The notes: generated from the sequence alone by a model not told the origin. Numbered from the stretch's first letter, positions 17,875-27,758 are shown. The stretch is DNA of 64,000 nucleotides from an uncultured Acidiferrobacteraceae bacterium (GCA_913009895.1 CAJVXY010000003.1:1-64000); one strand, 5' to 3'. A program made the numbers and translations.

Positions 17875-18744
17875 ATGTTTATTTCCAAAGTTTCTAACCT
17901 GGCTTGCCCCATAGATGGCGAGCGCCTGGATCTGCATGAAAAACAGCTTGTCTGTAAAAACGGCCATAGTTTTGATGTATCCAGGCAAGGTTATGTGAAT
18001 TTATTACCGGTTCAACATAAACGTTCAAAAGAACCCGGTGACAGCAAAGAAATGGTGATTGCGCGAACAGAATTTTTAAATTCTGGTTTTTATGAGCCGG
18101 TTGCTGATAAGTTAACTGAAATGCTTCTAGCCAGACTTTTAGACAATCATTCGAGTCTGCAAGAGGCCTGCCTGCTGGATGCGGGTTGTGGTGAGGGTTA
18201 TTATCTTGATTTCATATTTAATAGTCTAAAGTTTAAAGATTTTAACAGCAAACTTTCCTTGATTGGCCTGGACATCTCAAAACCTGCGATCGCCAGCGCA
18301 GCAAAAAGGAATAATAAAATAAGCTGGATCGTTGGCACTAATCGGCAACCACCGGTGCTTGAAAATAGTGTGGATATTATTTTATGTGTTTTTGGATTTC
18401 AAAATTTCGCAGGATTCAGAAAAATATTAAAAGCAGACGGTAAAATTATTCTTGTCGATCCCGGTGCTGATCACTTAAAAGAATTGAGAGAAATTATTTA
18501 TAATGATCCTAAAATAACTGAAGCACCTGGTTCCTGTTTGGCCGAAGAAAATGGATTGCGAGTCTCAGATGAGCAGTCACTGTTATATAAAACTACTATA
18601 AATAATAACGAACAAATTAAAAACCTGTTATTGATGACGCCGCACTTTTACCGGGCGAATAAAACGGGCAGAGAGGTTGCGCTTGAATTACAGGAGATAG
18701 ATATAACGGTAGAAATGGTATTCAGGGTGTTAGAAAAAAAATAA
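17875..18744 (+). CDS. rlmA: RlmA-like 23S rRNA (guanine-N1) methyltransferase
   Basis: A 289-aa protein with the RlmA order: an N-terminal zinc-finger region, then HSFDVSRQGYVNLLPVQHKRSKEPGDSKEMV, which is diagnostic for RlmA/RrmA. It continues with the methyltransferase fold LDAGCGEGYYL and IGLDISKPAI. RlmA methylates N1 of guanine 745 (or 748) in 23S rRNA. The usual CPxC of the zinc site is CPID here (C11, D14), with C27 and H31 kept, so zinc would be held by an unusual Asp ligand or not at all. Confidence 0.87.
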   Translation: MFISKVSNLACPIDGERLDLHEKQLVCKNGHSFDVSRQGYVNLLPVQHKRSKEPGDSKEMVIARTEFLNSGFYEPVADKLTEMLLARLLDNHSSLQEACLLDAGCGEGYYLDFIFNSLKFKDFNSKLSLIGLDISKPAIASAAKRNNKISWIVGTNRQPPVLENSVDIILCVFGFQNFAGFRKILKADGKIILVDPGADHLKELREIIYNDPKITEAPGSCLAEENGLRVSDEQSLLYKTTINNNEQIKNLLLMTPHFYRANKTGREVALELQEIDITVEMVFRVLEKK

Positions 18745-18755
18745 GCTTGTCATAG

Positions 18756-19229
18756 TCACAATAATAAATCTTCTTCTATGGGGTGCCAGGCACTGGCCAC
18801 ATCAATCAGCGTTTTAGCGGTGAGGGCAGGCACACCATAAACCTCAGCATAAACACCGTTATCCTTCTTAACTTTATCGAGCAGCATGGCAAAATCGCCA
18901 TCACCAGATAATAAAACAATCGTATCTACTACTGTTGCGGTCTCCATGATATCAATGGTAATGCCGACATCCCAATCACCCTTGGCTGAGCCATCGCTGC
19001 GCTGGATAAAGGGTTTTAATTTTACCGTAAAGCCTATGTGCTTGAGGGCATCCTGGAATTTGGTTTGCTTGTCATCACCACGGTAAATCGCATAAGCGGT
19101 TGCAGATACAATTTCGCCCTCGGCACTGATTCGCTGCCAGAGTTCCCGGTAATTAAACTGGCGGTCATAGGCCTGGCGCGTGGTGTAGTAGATGTTTTGC
19201 ACATCTGCAAAAATTGCAATTTTTTTCAT
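18756..19229 (-). CDS. NYN-domain (LabA/DUF88-like) protein
   Basis: The 157-aa protein is a single NYN (PIN-like) nuclease domain. It has IAIFADVQNIYY at the start, GDWDVGITIDIM in the middle and LLSGDGDFAMLL after it, which supply the conserved acidic residues. Members are candidate RNases; few have defined substrates. It converges on rlmA with an 11-base gap. There is no signal peptide, so it should be cytoplasmic. Confidence 0.87.
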   Translation of the reverse strand: MKKIAIFADVQNIYYTTRQAYDRQFNYRELWQRISAEGEIVSATAYAIYRGDDKQTKFQDALKHIGFTVKLKPFIQRSDGSAKGDWDVGITIDIMETATVVDTIVLLSGDGDFAMLLDKVKKDNGVYAEVYGVPALTAKTLIDVASAWHPIEEDLLL

Positions 19230-19536
19230 TTGATTGTTTCAGGGAAGCGGCAGGTTACCGCCGACCGTGTTAGGGACATGATATATAGCATGAAATTTTA
19301 TTTGATTGAACACCTTTCAATAACTTTGTATGGTTATGTCTGCGTACAAAAAGCAAGTATAATACCCGTAAATTATTTCCGGGTTATATATTGATTAAAA
19401 AGTTAGTTTTCGCGTCAAGCATGCTCAAAACAGGAAAAATGCCTGAATTATAGTCATACAATTATAAGAAATGGGCTTTTTTCTCCCCTATACTAAAATA
19501 AATGGATAATATATTCCGTATTTGGAAACGTGCTCC
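19230..19536 (+). promoter_or_regulatory. Intergenic region with promoter-like elements
   Basis: There is no gene here. A TATAAT hexamer lies at 19358-19363 (AAGTATAATACC) and a second -10-like TATACT occurs just before 19500, either of which could drive the PAS-GGDEF-EAL gene. A weak CCCG...CGGG inverted repeat follows the first. No strong -35 is seen for either. Confidence 0.35.
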
Positions 19537-22500
19537 ATGACGCTACTCAAACAAGTCTTCAGCAGACTGGTTGAGCCCGCCGACAGTATTGTCAACCTGG
19601 AACGTCGTCGAGCTTCTGGTTTATTAGCCGGTATCCTGCTTGTGTTTATTTCATTTGGCCTGCTGGCGGTCATATCGCATTATCTCATCTTCCCCGAACG
19701 GCTGTATGTTTTTCTTGTTGATACAGGAATTCTTGTATTTATTTTTGTGGCCTGGGTTTTTGCCAAGCGCGGACAGTATGAACTTGCTACCGGTATTGCC
19801 ATTGTCGCGATTCTGGCTGGAAGCATCGGTATCCTGATTATTGATTCCCGGGAATCCGGTGTTTACTTTTTTATGATCATACCTGTGTTGCTTGCCGGTA
19901 CATTTCTGGATTTATTGAAAATTAGCCTGACAGCCATCACCACTTTTATTATTGTCACGTCGTTGATACTAATTTTCCCCGGTAGTGTTCCTTTCAATGA
20001 TCCGTTTGTTAGCCCGTTTTTTATTTTTTTTACCAGCACAGCGGTTCTTCTGGCGCGTTATTTTCGTGATGAAGTTGAGGTAATTCGAAAAAAACAATTA
20101 ATAGAAAGTGAAAAACGTTACCAGCTGGCAACTGAAGCCACGCGCGACGGTGTTTGGGAATGGGATATACAAAACAAAATAATTTATTTGTCATCCAAGG
20201 CTTTGTCTATCGTTGGTATTGAGAGTAGCGAAGGTACGTATCCATCAGCGACATGGCAACATAAAATCCATCCTGATGATGTGCCTTGGGTCACTTTGGC
20301 AATGAAAGATTATATTGAAGGTCGTGCTTCGGCCTATGATGTTGAGCATCGCATGATTGCTGATGACGGCAGACTGATCTGGATTCACAGTCGCGGTACG
20401 GTTGTTTCAGATGATGTCGGCACGCCAGTAAAAGTCGTGGGAACGTTTATAGACATTACCGAGAAAAAGAAGATCACTGAAAAGATTCGTGCCAGTGAAT
20501 CCAGCCTGAAACAGGCACAGCGCATTGCCCATGTTGGCGACTGGACCTGGGATATGGTCACGAGCGAGATAACCTGGTCAGATGAAATGTACCGACTTCA
20601 TGGTGCAGATACAGAAAATAAATCTGTTGATGTGTGGGAGATCATGCAGGAACGCATTCATCCCGATGATCTGCCGCGCATGCAGGCGACTACAGAAGAA
20701 AGTGTAAAAAATGCTACCAAGGTATCGATCGAATATCGAATTATTATGCCTGATGGGAGCGTGCGTTATGTTTTGGGTGAGGGTGAACCGGTATTGAATG
20801 CAAACGGTGAAATGGTGCGGCGTATTGGTACGGTTAAAGATATCACCGATATCAAACTTGCAGAAGAAGCACTGCGACATGAAAAAAACTTTGTTAGCGC
20901 TATCTTGCAAACTGCCAACTCATTACTGGTCGTAATGGACAATAACGGTCGAATTATTCGATTTAATCGCGCCTGCGAGCAACTGACGGGCTACAGCTTT
21001 AATGATATAAGTGGCAAATTTATATGGGAATTTTTGTTGGAAGAAGAAGATATTGAACCTGTCAAACAAAATTTTAATAATCTGCGTCACAGTACATTTC
21101 CCGGTAATTCTAAAAACTACTGGTTATCAAAAGACGGCAAGAAACATATGATCGAGTGGTCTAATAGTGTTATTAGTAATAATGGTAACCAGGTTTCTTT
21201 TGTTGTTGCACTTGGTAACGATGTTACCGAGCGTATGCTGGTTGAGGCTGAAAGAGATAAGCATGCTCGCGCCCTTGATCAGTCAGCAGACTCGGTGATG
21301 ATTACAGATCACAGGGGTGTGATTGAATATGTAAATCCAGCCTACGAGAAGGCCACAGGTTATTCCCGGGAAGAGCTGATAGGTCAAACACCAAGTATTG
21401 TAAAATCAGGTAAACATGACAAGGAATTTTACAAACGACTCTGGGATACGATTTTGGCAGGAGAAGTTTTTAGTGATGTTCTCATAAATCTGGCAAAGGA
21501 CGGATATCTCTACTACGAAGAAAAAACGATTACGCCGCTATTGGACAGTAATGGCAAGGTTACAAGTTTTGTTTCCACCGGCAAGGATATTACCGAACGC
21601 ATGGAAACGCAGGAGCGTATGTATTATCTTGCCCATCACGATGTACTTACAGATTTGCCTAATCGTATCCTGTTCCTGGAACGCCTGGGACACGTATTAA
21701 AAGTGCTTGATCGACGCGAGCAAACCTGTGCCGTATTATTTCTTGACCTGGATCGTTTCAAAAATATCAATGATACTCACGGACACGATACTGGTGACCG
21801 TTTGTTACAGTCCGTAAGTGAGCGATTGAAAGAGTCGGTACGAGAGGGTGATACGGTTGCCCGACTTGGTGGAGATGAATTCACAGTATTACTGGAAGGT
21901 GTTTATGGCGCTGACGATGTTGTCCCTATTGCCAGGAAGATACTGAGTGCCTTGTCAATTCCGTTCCATATTAGTGGCCATGAATTATTCAGTTCTGCCA
22001 GTATTGGTATCAGTATCTACCCGGATGATGGTGCAGATCCAAAAACCCTGTTAAAGAACGCGGACAATGCCATGTACCGGGCAAAGGATCAGGGCAGAAA
22101 TACATACCAGTTTTACTCCGCTGAAATGGGCGCCAAGGTAAGGGAGTATCTCAGCCTCGAGACGAACCTCAGGCATGCGCTTGAACGGAATGAACTCGAG
22201 CTTTTTTATCAGCCCCAGGTAAACCTGGAGACTGGTACTATTTTTGGTGCCGAAGCGCTTTTACGTTGGCGACATCCGGAGAAAGGTATTATTTCACCAA
22301 ACGCATTTATCCCGTTACTTGAAGATACGGGATTAATTATCCCCGTTGGTAGTTGGGTGATCAAGCAGGCATGTGATCAGTTAATGCGCTGGAGCAAAGA
22401 CGGTATCTATCTTGATAGGATGTCGATAAATCTTTCAGGACGTCAGTTTGATGACAGAAATTTTATTGACACTGTCCTTGGAATTATCGAGGAGTGCGGC

Positions 22501-22923
22501 GTTAACACCGGGAGGCTGGAATTCGAAATCACCGAGAGCCTGTTGTTACATAAGGATCAGTATACAATTGATGTTCTCGAGCAGTTGAACCAGAGTGGTG
22601 TGCGCCTCGCTATTGACGATTTTGGCACGGGTTATTCTTCCCTGAGTTATTTAAAACGTTTTCCTATTAACACGCTCAAAATTGACCAAAGTTTTGTCAA
22701 TGATGTGATCAGCGATCCTGGAGATGCCGAGATCGTGAAGGCAATTTTAGCGATGGCAAAAAGCCTGAATCTTGACGTGATTGCGGAGGGCGTAGAAACA
22801 AAGTCCCAGGAAACATTTTTGAGAAAAGCCGGCTGTAGTAATGTACAGGGTTATTTATATGCCAGACCCTGTTTGGCTGCCGATTTCTCAACAATTTACA
22901 ATACCAGGAAACAGGCTTCCTGA
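19537..22923 (+). CDS. Membrane PAS-GGDEF-EAL c-di-GMP signalling protein
   Basis: This 1128-aa protein has five or six N-terminal helices (about 25-175), four PAS domains (roughly 195-315, 325-450, 455-575 and 580-690), a GGDEF domain (~700-865) and an EAL domain (~880-1120). The cyclase site is intact (LDLDRFK, RLGGDEF), with an RxxD inhibitory site (REGD) before it. The EAL site is intact too (AEALLRW, EFEITESLL, IDDFGTGYSS, AEGVET). It could therefore both make and break c-di-GMP. The start at 19537 is preferred to the upstream TTG in the track. Confidence 0.92.
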   Translation: MTLLKQVFSRLVEPADSIVNLERRRASGLLAGILLVFISFGLLAVISHYLIFPERLYVFLVDTGILVFIFVAWVFAKRGQYELATGIAIVAILAGSIGILIIDSRESGVYFFMIIPVLLAGTFLDLLKISLTAITTFIIVTSLILIFPGSVPFNDPFVSPFFIFFTSTAVLLARYFRDEVEVIRKKQLIESEKRYQLATEATRDGVWEWDIQNKIIYLSSKALSIVGIESSEGTYPSATWQHKIHPDDVPWVTLAMKDYIEGRASAYDVEHRMIADDGRLIWIHSRGTVVSDDVGTPVKVVGTFIDITEKKKITEKIRASESSLKQAQRIAHVGDWTWDMVTSEITWSDEMYRLHGADTENKSVDVWEIMQERIHPDDLPRMQATTEESVKNATKVSIEYRIIMPDGSVRYVLGEGEPVLNANGEMVRRIGTVKDITDIKLAEEALRHEKNFVSAILQTANSLLVVMDNNGRIIRFNRACEQLTGYSFNDISGKFIWEFLLEEEDIEPVKQNFNNLRHSTFPGNSKNYWLSKDGKKHMIEWSNSVISNNGNQVSFVVALGNDVTERMLVEAERDKHARALDQSADSVMITDHRGVIEYVNPAYEKATGYSREELIGQTPSIVKSGKHDKEFYKRLWDTILAGEVFSDVLINLAKDGYLYYEEKTITPLLDSNGKVTSFVSTGKDITERMETQERMYYLAHHDVLTDLPNRILFLERLGHVLKVLDRREQTCAVLFLDLDRFKNINDTHGHDTGDRLLQSVSERLKESVREGDTVARLGGDEFTVLLEGVYGADDVVPIARKILSALSIPFHISGHELFSSASIGISIYPDDGADPKTLLKNADNAMYRAKDQGRNTYQFYSAEMGAKVREYLSLETNLRHALERNELELFYQPQVNLETGTIFGAEALLRWRHPEKGIISPNAFIPLLEDTGLIIPVGSWVIKQACDQLMRWSKDGIYLDRMSINLSGRQFDDRNFIDTVLGIIEECGVNTGRLEFEITESLLLHKDQYTIDVLEQLNQSGVRLAIDDFGTGYSSLSYLKRFPINTLKIDQSFVNDVISDPGDAEIVKAILAMAKSLNLDVIAEGVETKSQETFLRKAGCSNVQGYLYARPCLAADFSTIYNTRKQAS

Positions 22924-22995
22924 AACAGTACAAAAAATTAAGATAAAATCAGTACCGGCCTGAAACTCAAGCCACTATAAATTGTCACAATAAGT

Positions 22996-24177
22996 ATGTA
23001 TCGAATAGTATCGATGCACTGTCTTTTGGTGCTAAAAAATGGGCCGCTGGTTTTTTTAATTGCTGTGGTGCTGATGTTCTGGGTTAACAACAGTAATGCA
23101 GATCATATCGCACAACACCAACAAGACCCGGAATATTCCCGGGGTAAACTGACCTCTGAGTCTGGTATAGAATATGAGCTTTTAAACGAGGCTTATGATA
23201 CTGGCTGGGCCTTGTATATAGATAATGATGTGTTGGTATCGGCAGGCAAGATAGACCGGGATTACACGGGCGGTCTTTCGGTCACACTATCAGGTAGCAG
23301 GGCCACCAGTTATCTAATCTCAATAGATAGCTGGCGCGAAATACTTACAAGGTGGATGTCGCTGGATTCTTTTTATAAAAAGAAGGCGCATTTCAATTTG
23401 CACAGTTTTTCTTATGGCATGACACTGTTTACACCTGCTGATCTTGGCGAGACAGAACCCATTTTAAATGATCATCCTTATGCCAGTTACCTGTATATTT
23501 CAAACTCAAATGAAATCGTTGTACCTGAAGATGACATTGTTTATCAATCCATTTTTTCTATTGGTTTCCTGGGCCTGAATATTGCAGAAGATATCCAGAA
23601 AGCGATGCATAGGGCGTTTGGTGCTGCCGAACCCATGGGTTGGGATAATCAAATATCTTCCGGCGGTGAGCCAACAGCAAAATATACCTTCGCTGCTCAA
23701 AAAATGCTCAATCGTGGCAAGGCAAGTCAGTACACCAGGCATGAATTTAAATTAACATCTGAAGCAAACCTGGGGTTTGCTACTAACGCTTCAGCGGGAT
23801 TTATGTGGCGATGGGGCCGAATTACAACGCCCTGGTGGAGTTTTAATCCGCACCTGAGCGATTATATTAATATGGGTGTCCCTATTGTAAATAATACCGC
23901 ACGTACTCATGAGCCGGAATTTTTTATCTGGTTGGGTAGTAGCGTTCAATACCGAATCTATAATGCGATATTACAAGGCCAGTTCAGGAAGAGTGCAGTG
24001 ACTTTTGATGACGATGAAATAGAAAAATTCACGTATGAGGTCACAATTGGTATTACCCGGGAATTATTTGAAGGTATCCGTGTCAGTTTGTTTCGCCGCC
24101 AGCGCAATGCTGCTTTAAAAATACCGGGCGCTAGCGCCCCCCAATGGGGCGGCATCACGATTAGCAAATCATACTGA
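22996..24177 (+). CDS. LpxR-family outer-membrane lipid A deacylase-like protein
   Basis: The 393-aa protein has a signal peptide (FLIAVVLMFWVNNSNA), then an LpxR-like pattern: WALYIDNDVL, DRDYTGGLSVTLSG, SYGMTLFTPADL and NDHPYASYLYIS, followed by alternating strands to an aromatic C-terminus (ITISKSY), as expected of a beta-barrel. LpxR removes the 3'-acyloxyacyl chain of lipid A. Family placement is from motifs; activity is unproven. A full set of catalytic residues cannot be confirmed by eye. Confidence 0.7.
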   Translation: MYRIVSMHCLLVLKNGPLVFLIAVVLMFWVNNSNADHIAQHQQDPEYSRGKLTSESGIEYELLNEAYDTGWALYIDNDVLVSAGKIDRDYTGGLSVTLSGSRATSYLISIDSWREILTRWMSLDSFYKKKAHFNLHSFSYGMTLFTPADLGETEPILNDHPYASYLYISNSNEIVVPEDDIVYQSIFSIGFLGLNIAEDIQKAMHRAFGAAEPMGWDNQISSGGEPTAKYTFAAQKMLNRGKASQYTRHEFKLTSEANLGFATNASAGFMWRWGRITTPWWSFNPHLSDYINMGVPIVNNTARTHEPEFFIWLGSSVQYRIYNAILQGQFRKSAVTFDDDEIEKFTYEVTIGITRELFEGIRVSLFRRQRNAALKIPGASAPQWGGITISKSY

Positions 24178-24345
24178 TCGGGGTTCGTTGAGATATGAAC
24201 CATGGCCTTTACCAGGTTTATGGCCAACAAGGGGTGGTCAATACAATTTATGATATGATCTGGTGCGAAGGACAGGATAATGCGCAGATTTTTATAATTT
24301 TCGATTAAACCCACTAACGACAAACTATTACAGGGAGTGTAAAAA

Positions 24346-25092
24346 ATGAAAGACACATTAAAAACAAGCAAATTTGCTGTTATTACATTTCTAATAGGGA
24401 TGATAGCAGGGATCGCACCTTTTTTGTTTATGCAACTTCTGCCATCCATGTTAAACCCTACACTGAGTACTACGCCAACTGACTACACTCCTATTATTAT
24501 GACGGGCCTGTTAATTGGGGCGATTACCTGCATTATTTTCACGACAAGTTTCGAGAAAAGAGATCCCCAGGATATTTTCTTTTATGCGCTTGGTATTCCG
24601 GCAATTCTGATAGCAACAGTTAGTAATATTGGTGCAAATTTTGAGGTCGAGAAGGCGAAGGAGCAAGCAACTGCGCTGGTTGTGCAAGGCCCCATAATTC
24701 CTACAGAAAAAGCAGATTCAATTGAGGCAGTACCTCGCCCTGAGTCACATCAAAAGCAGGAGAAAACCACCTTCCTGGACTCGATTATCGGCACAGCCAT
24801 GGCTTCCGACAGGCCAAAACCCATTCAAATCGCATCTAGCGGCCCTAACTATTTAATTGTGATAGGGGAATATCAGTCGGCTGAAGACGCGTGGGCTGCT
24901 CATACTAAAATATCAGGCATGAAACTCAGGTCGGAGCGTTATGTGCAGAAAAATCTGAGTGTCAAAAAGTTAAATGGGAACAGGTATGTATTATCGTATT
25001 CAACTTCCCATTCAGCTAAAGACGCAGAGAGGATTTACAAGATCCTCGCAATTAACGACCCACAATTTGCTGTAAGGATTATAAAGTACTAG
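24346..25092 (+). CDS. Membrane protein with SPOR-like C-terminal domain
   Basis: The 248-aa protein has three hydrophobic segments in the first ~105 residues. A linker rich in Glu, Lys and Pro comes next, and the final ~80 residues (NYLIVIGEYQSAEDAWAAHTKI ... YVLSYSTSHSAKDAERIYKIL) have the two-repeat pattern of a SPOR domain. SPOR domains bind denuded peptidoglycan strands at division sites. That localisation is a family-level expectation. A GGGAGTG site precedes the ATG. Confidence 0.6.
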   Translation: MKDTLKTSKFAVITFLIGMIAGIAPFLFMQLLPSMLNPTLSTTPTDYTPIIMTGLLIGAITCIIFTTSFEKRDPQDIFFYALGIPAILIATVSNIGANFEVEKAKEQATALVVQGPIIPTEKADSIEAVPRPESHQKQEKTTFLDSIIGTAMASDRPKPIQIASSGPNYLIVIGEYQSAEDAWAAHTKISGMKLRSERYVQKNLSVKKLNGNRYVLSYSTSHSAKDAERIYKILAINDPQFAVRIIKY

Positions 25093-25124
25093 TTAACTAA
25101 ATTGGGTATTCAGTTATGCCATAA

Positions 25125-25448
25125 TTAAATTAATGCAAACAGACTCTTAATTACAATATCAGTAATACCCGCAGCCAGGCGCTGGGCGCTGGCTTTTGCC
25201 TTTACCGTTAACCTGATTGTATCGAGCTGGTTCAGCACTTCCATTTTTCTGACCAGTAACTTGTAACCCTTGACCGTAAGATCCCCTTCGGCAAGCATGA
25301 TAGTCCAGCGCTCAAGATTTGCAGCTTGTAACTTTACAAAATCAGATTTATCTTTTTTGGCGTCAGCAATTAGCTTTTTTAATTCACCTTTTGCCAATTT
25401 CCCGCTTTCATCTTTAATGCTATCAATAAAAACAGTAAATTTACTCAT
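25125..25448 (-). CDS. Small helical protein of unknown function
   Basis: The 107-aa protein is charged and helical (MSKFTVFIDSIKDESGKLAKGELKK ...), with a more hydrophobic end (GITDIVIKSLFALI). It has no signal peptide. It is the last of three minus-strand genes, 9 bases after the lipoprotein gene, so probably in one operon with the lipoprotein and the peptidoglycan peptidase. I do not recognise the family. Confidence 0.6.
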   Translation of the reverse strand: MSKFTVFIDSIKDESGKLAKGELKKLIADAKKDKSDFVKLQAANLERWTIMLAEGDLTVKGYKLLVRKMEVLNQLDTIRLTVKAKASAQRLAAGITDIVIKSLFALI

Positions 25449-25457
25449 TATCTTTCC

Positions 25458-25934
25458 TTAACGTTTATCTTTGTTTTTAAGATTTTCAGTGCTAATGGCA
25501 ATATCAAATGCCTGGCCCAGCACAATCGCTGCTTCCTGAAAGTATTTTTTGCCTAAACTTTTTGGACCATTCTCACGGTAGTCTTTTACATCACTTTCAA
25601 ATAACTTAACTATTTTTCTAAATTGCCGCATGGTATCGCTATTCGGCTCACCTTTTCCTTTTTCATATTCATAGGCTTTTCTCAGGTTCATGGTAACTTT
25701 TTCAATTCTTTCGGCGTTTTTGTTAATACTTTTTGAATCAAAACTTGCCACCAGCATGGTTGTTTCAACCTTGAGGCCCGTTAAATTTTTATAGGTATTT
25801 GTGTCGTAATAGGATATTGGAATGCCGGAACAACCAGATAATGCCACTAAAACAGCGGCACTGATTAAGATAAATTTAACCAGGTAATAAGGGTTATAGC
25901 TGTGAGAATTTTTATTATTAAGCAGTGAATTCAT
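25458..25934 (-). CDS. Lipoprotein of unknown function
   Basis: A 158-aa protein with a long N-region, a hydrophobic stretch and a lipobox (VALSGC), so it should be a membrane-anchored lipoprotein. The mature part is helical and charged (KNAERIEKVTMNLRKAYEYEKGKGE). It lies between the peptidase gene (29 bases upstream) and the small helical gene (9 bases downstream). No family is recognised. Co-transcription with a peptidoglycan peptidase suggests an envelope role. Confidence 0.65.
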   Translation of the reverse strand: MNSLLNNKNSHSYNPYYLVKFILISAAVLVALSGCSGIPISYYDTNTYKNLTGLKVETTMLVASFDSKSINKNAERIEKVTMNLRKAYEYEKGKGEPNSDTMRQFRKIVKLFESDVKDYRENGPKSLGKKYFQEAAIVLGQAFDIAISTENLKNKDKR

Positions 25935-25963
25935 ATCCTTTCCATGTATTTATCCCGGTTGAA

Positions 25964-26842
25964 TTACGCCCAGCCCTTATCGTATATTTTATTTCGATGG
26001 GCCCACGGCGGTGTGCCTTCAAGTTTGTGTTCTGAATACAGGCGAAGCAACTCACTACCGTAAGTGGTCACCCCTGAAAACAATCCATTCATATTCTGGA
26101 AGTGCCACCATTCTGCTCCCAGGTAGGTGCCACCACGAAAAAACGATCGCCGCGCCTTGATGCGCGCAAATCCCTGTTCTTCAAACAGGGCGGTCAAATC
26201 AATCACCTTGGCGCTGATCTCATCGCCACCTTGACGATGGTTTTTGGTCGCAGCTTTTAATGTTTTATGTTTGCCCTTACCAGTGCGCGCATAAACACGG
26301 AAATAACGGTCGCCTTCATATACTATTATAAAGGGATCCTTCTCAGGATTTTGCATACCGCTCCAAATGTAGAGATCCAGGGCACGACCCAGGTAATGCA
26401 GGGATGTGGCACTCCTGCTTGGGTTTACCGGTGTAGTAAGTGATCGTATGGCGCCCGAGGAAGTGATGATGCCACCCGCGGCAACAACAGTTTTGCGAAC
26501 ATGGTCATAGGCATCGGCTACATCGGCCCGCAGGTTAAACCTGTTATAACCCTCACCCATTGGATCAGCATCCACCCTGACCAGTGGCAGGTGTGACCTT
26601 TCCTGGTCCGGCGCATAGAGTTCGAGATTCAGTCGATGCAGGGCGTCTTGTAATGCTTCAAAAGTAACCGGCCCAACAATGCCATCTGCATAAAGATTTT
26701 CGCTTTCCTGAAAAGCAATCACTGCATCTTCGGTCTGATCGCCAAAATGGCCATCTGCTTTGTGGCTGGCAAAACCCAGGCGGTTTAGTGCTTTTTGGAG
26801 CTGGGTTACGGTGTTATTTTCACTTCCCTGTTCAAGTACCAT
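25964..26842 (-). CDS. Peptidoglycan-binding M15-like peptidase without signal peptide
   Basis: The 292-aa protein starts with a PG_binding_1 repeat (about 5-68: VTQLQKALNRLGF...DGHFGDQTEDAVIAFQ...DGIVGPVTFEAL). It ends in a D,D-carboxypeptidase/M15-type domain with SLHYLGRALDLY and EWWHFQ as the zinc-site motifs. There is no N-terminal signal or membrane helix, which is what phage endolysins and effectors delivered by dedicated machines look like. No phage or secretion genes are nearby. It leads a three-gene minus-strand unit. Confidence 0.8.
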   Translation of the reverse strand: MVLEQGSENNTVTQLQKALNRLGFASHKADGHFGDQTEDAVIAFQESENLYADGIVGPVTFEALQDALHRLNLELYAPDQERSHLPLVRVDADPMGEGYNRFNLRADVADAYDHVRKTVVAAGGIITSSGAIRSLTTPVNPSRSATSLHYLGRALDLYIWSGMQNPEKDPFIIVYEGDRYFRVYARTGKGKHKTLKAATKNHRQGGDEISAKVIDLTALFEEQGFARIKARRSFFRGGTYLGAEWWHFQNMNGLFSGVTTYGSELLRLYSEHKLEGTPPWAHRNKIYDKGWA

Positions 26843-27046
26843 CGTGTCATCCTTTACTACGTTTTGGGGTGTCTGGCCGGGATTCTCAAGTCGTATTCAA
26901 CGAGTGACTATATCATTATAAATCGCCATGGATTTGTCCAGCAGTATCTTAATGATAAATAAAAAAAACAGGCGTTAACCGTCATAATGTACCATAATTA
27001 AACATGACCGAGGTTCGGACCTGTTTTGTATGATCAGGTAAAATGT

Positions 27047-27412
27047 ATGAATAAAGATAAATCTTCAAAAGCGAGACTGGACCAGATTGTTGCCGAAAAT
27101 CGTCGTTACCAGGATCAGCGCGCCAACTCCTATCGTGAACTGGCAATAAAAATGTACCCCTGGATCTGCGGTCGTTGCAGCCGTGAATTTACCCGCCAGA
27201 ATCTTTCCGAGCTTACTGTCCACCACCGGGACCACGATCATGATCATAATCCGGCCAATGGCAGCAACTGGGAATTATTATGCATGTATTGCCATGATAA
27301 TGAACATCAACGGCAACTTGAAATTTATGGCGTCGGCGAAGAAAAAAGCAAAAAAAAGGATGCGACCAATAAACCTTTTGCTGACTTGAAAGAGTTGCTT
27401 AAAAAGAAATAG
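27047..27412 (+). CDS. yajD: YajD-like HNH nuclease-family protein
   Basis: Starting at ATG 27047 (AGGT upstream) gives 121 aa. The HNH core is WICGRCSREF...LTVHHRDHDHDHNPANGSNWELLCMYCHDNEHQ, with two CxxC zinc pairs and the HH and N/H catalytic positions. Length and motifs match E. coli YajD. Its biological role is not established. The lysine-rich tail (KSKKKDA...LKKK) is typical of the family. Confidence 0.85.
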   Translation: MNKDKSSKARLDQIVAENRRYQDQRANSYRELAIKMYPWICGRCSREFTRQNLSELTVHHRDHDHDHNPANGSNWELLCMYCHDNEHQRQLEIYGVGEEKSKKKDATNKPFADLKELLKKK

Positions 27413-27476
27413 CCAGAGAAGTAACAATAGAGAAGTAATTATTTCGATAAATGTAATATTAATCTCTTCGGCCAAA

Positions 27477-27641
27477 ATGTCACAACAAAACAAGATTATA
27501 AGCTACATGTTGCTCACCGCCCTGATGGTGGTGTCATTTGCCAGTGCCATGGCGATCAATCATACAGAGTATGGTTCGCTGGCGTGGATTGTACTGTTAA
27601 TAATTAATCTCGGTATTTTGATCTATATACTACGAAAGTAA
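27477..27641 (+). CDS. Small two-helix membrane protein (54 aa)
   Basis: This ORF is too short for the track. It reads MSQQNKIISYMLLTALMVVS through two hydrophobic helices (about 8-25 and 36-51) and ends ILIYILRK. The basic end fits the positive-inside rule. It lies in the gap between yajD and the ABC transporter, on the same strand as both. The rest of 27413-27755 shows only the ABC gene's ribosome site. No family is recognised. Confidence 0.55.
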   Translation: MSQQNKIISYMLLTALMVVSFASAMAINHTEYGSLAWIVLLIINLGILIYILRK

Positions 27642-27758
27642 GTCGGGCTTTATCCTGACTAGTTACCATACTAATCTCCAACCTGTTTAACAGGAAATAA
27701 ACACAAGCTTCAGGTATATTTGCCGCTTACCCATTTCCACATCCATAGGAGTTAAGTG

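Noticed and set aside
25964-26842. Prophage remnant around the endolysin-like peptidase
   Set aside because: No capsid, tail, terminase or holin genes are near; the surrounding genes are ordinary chromosomal ones.
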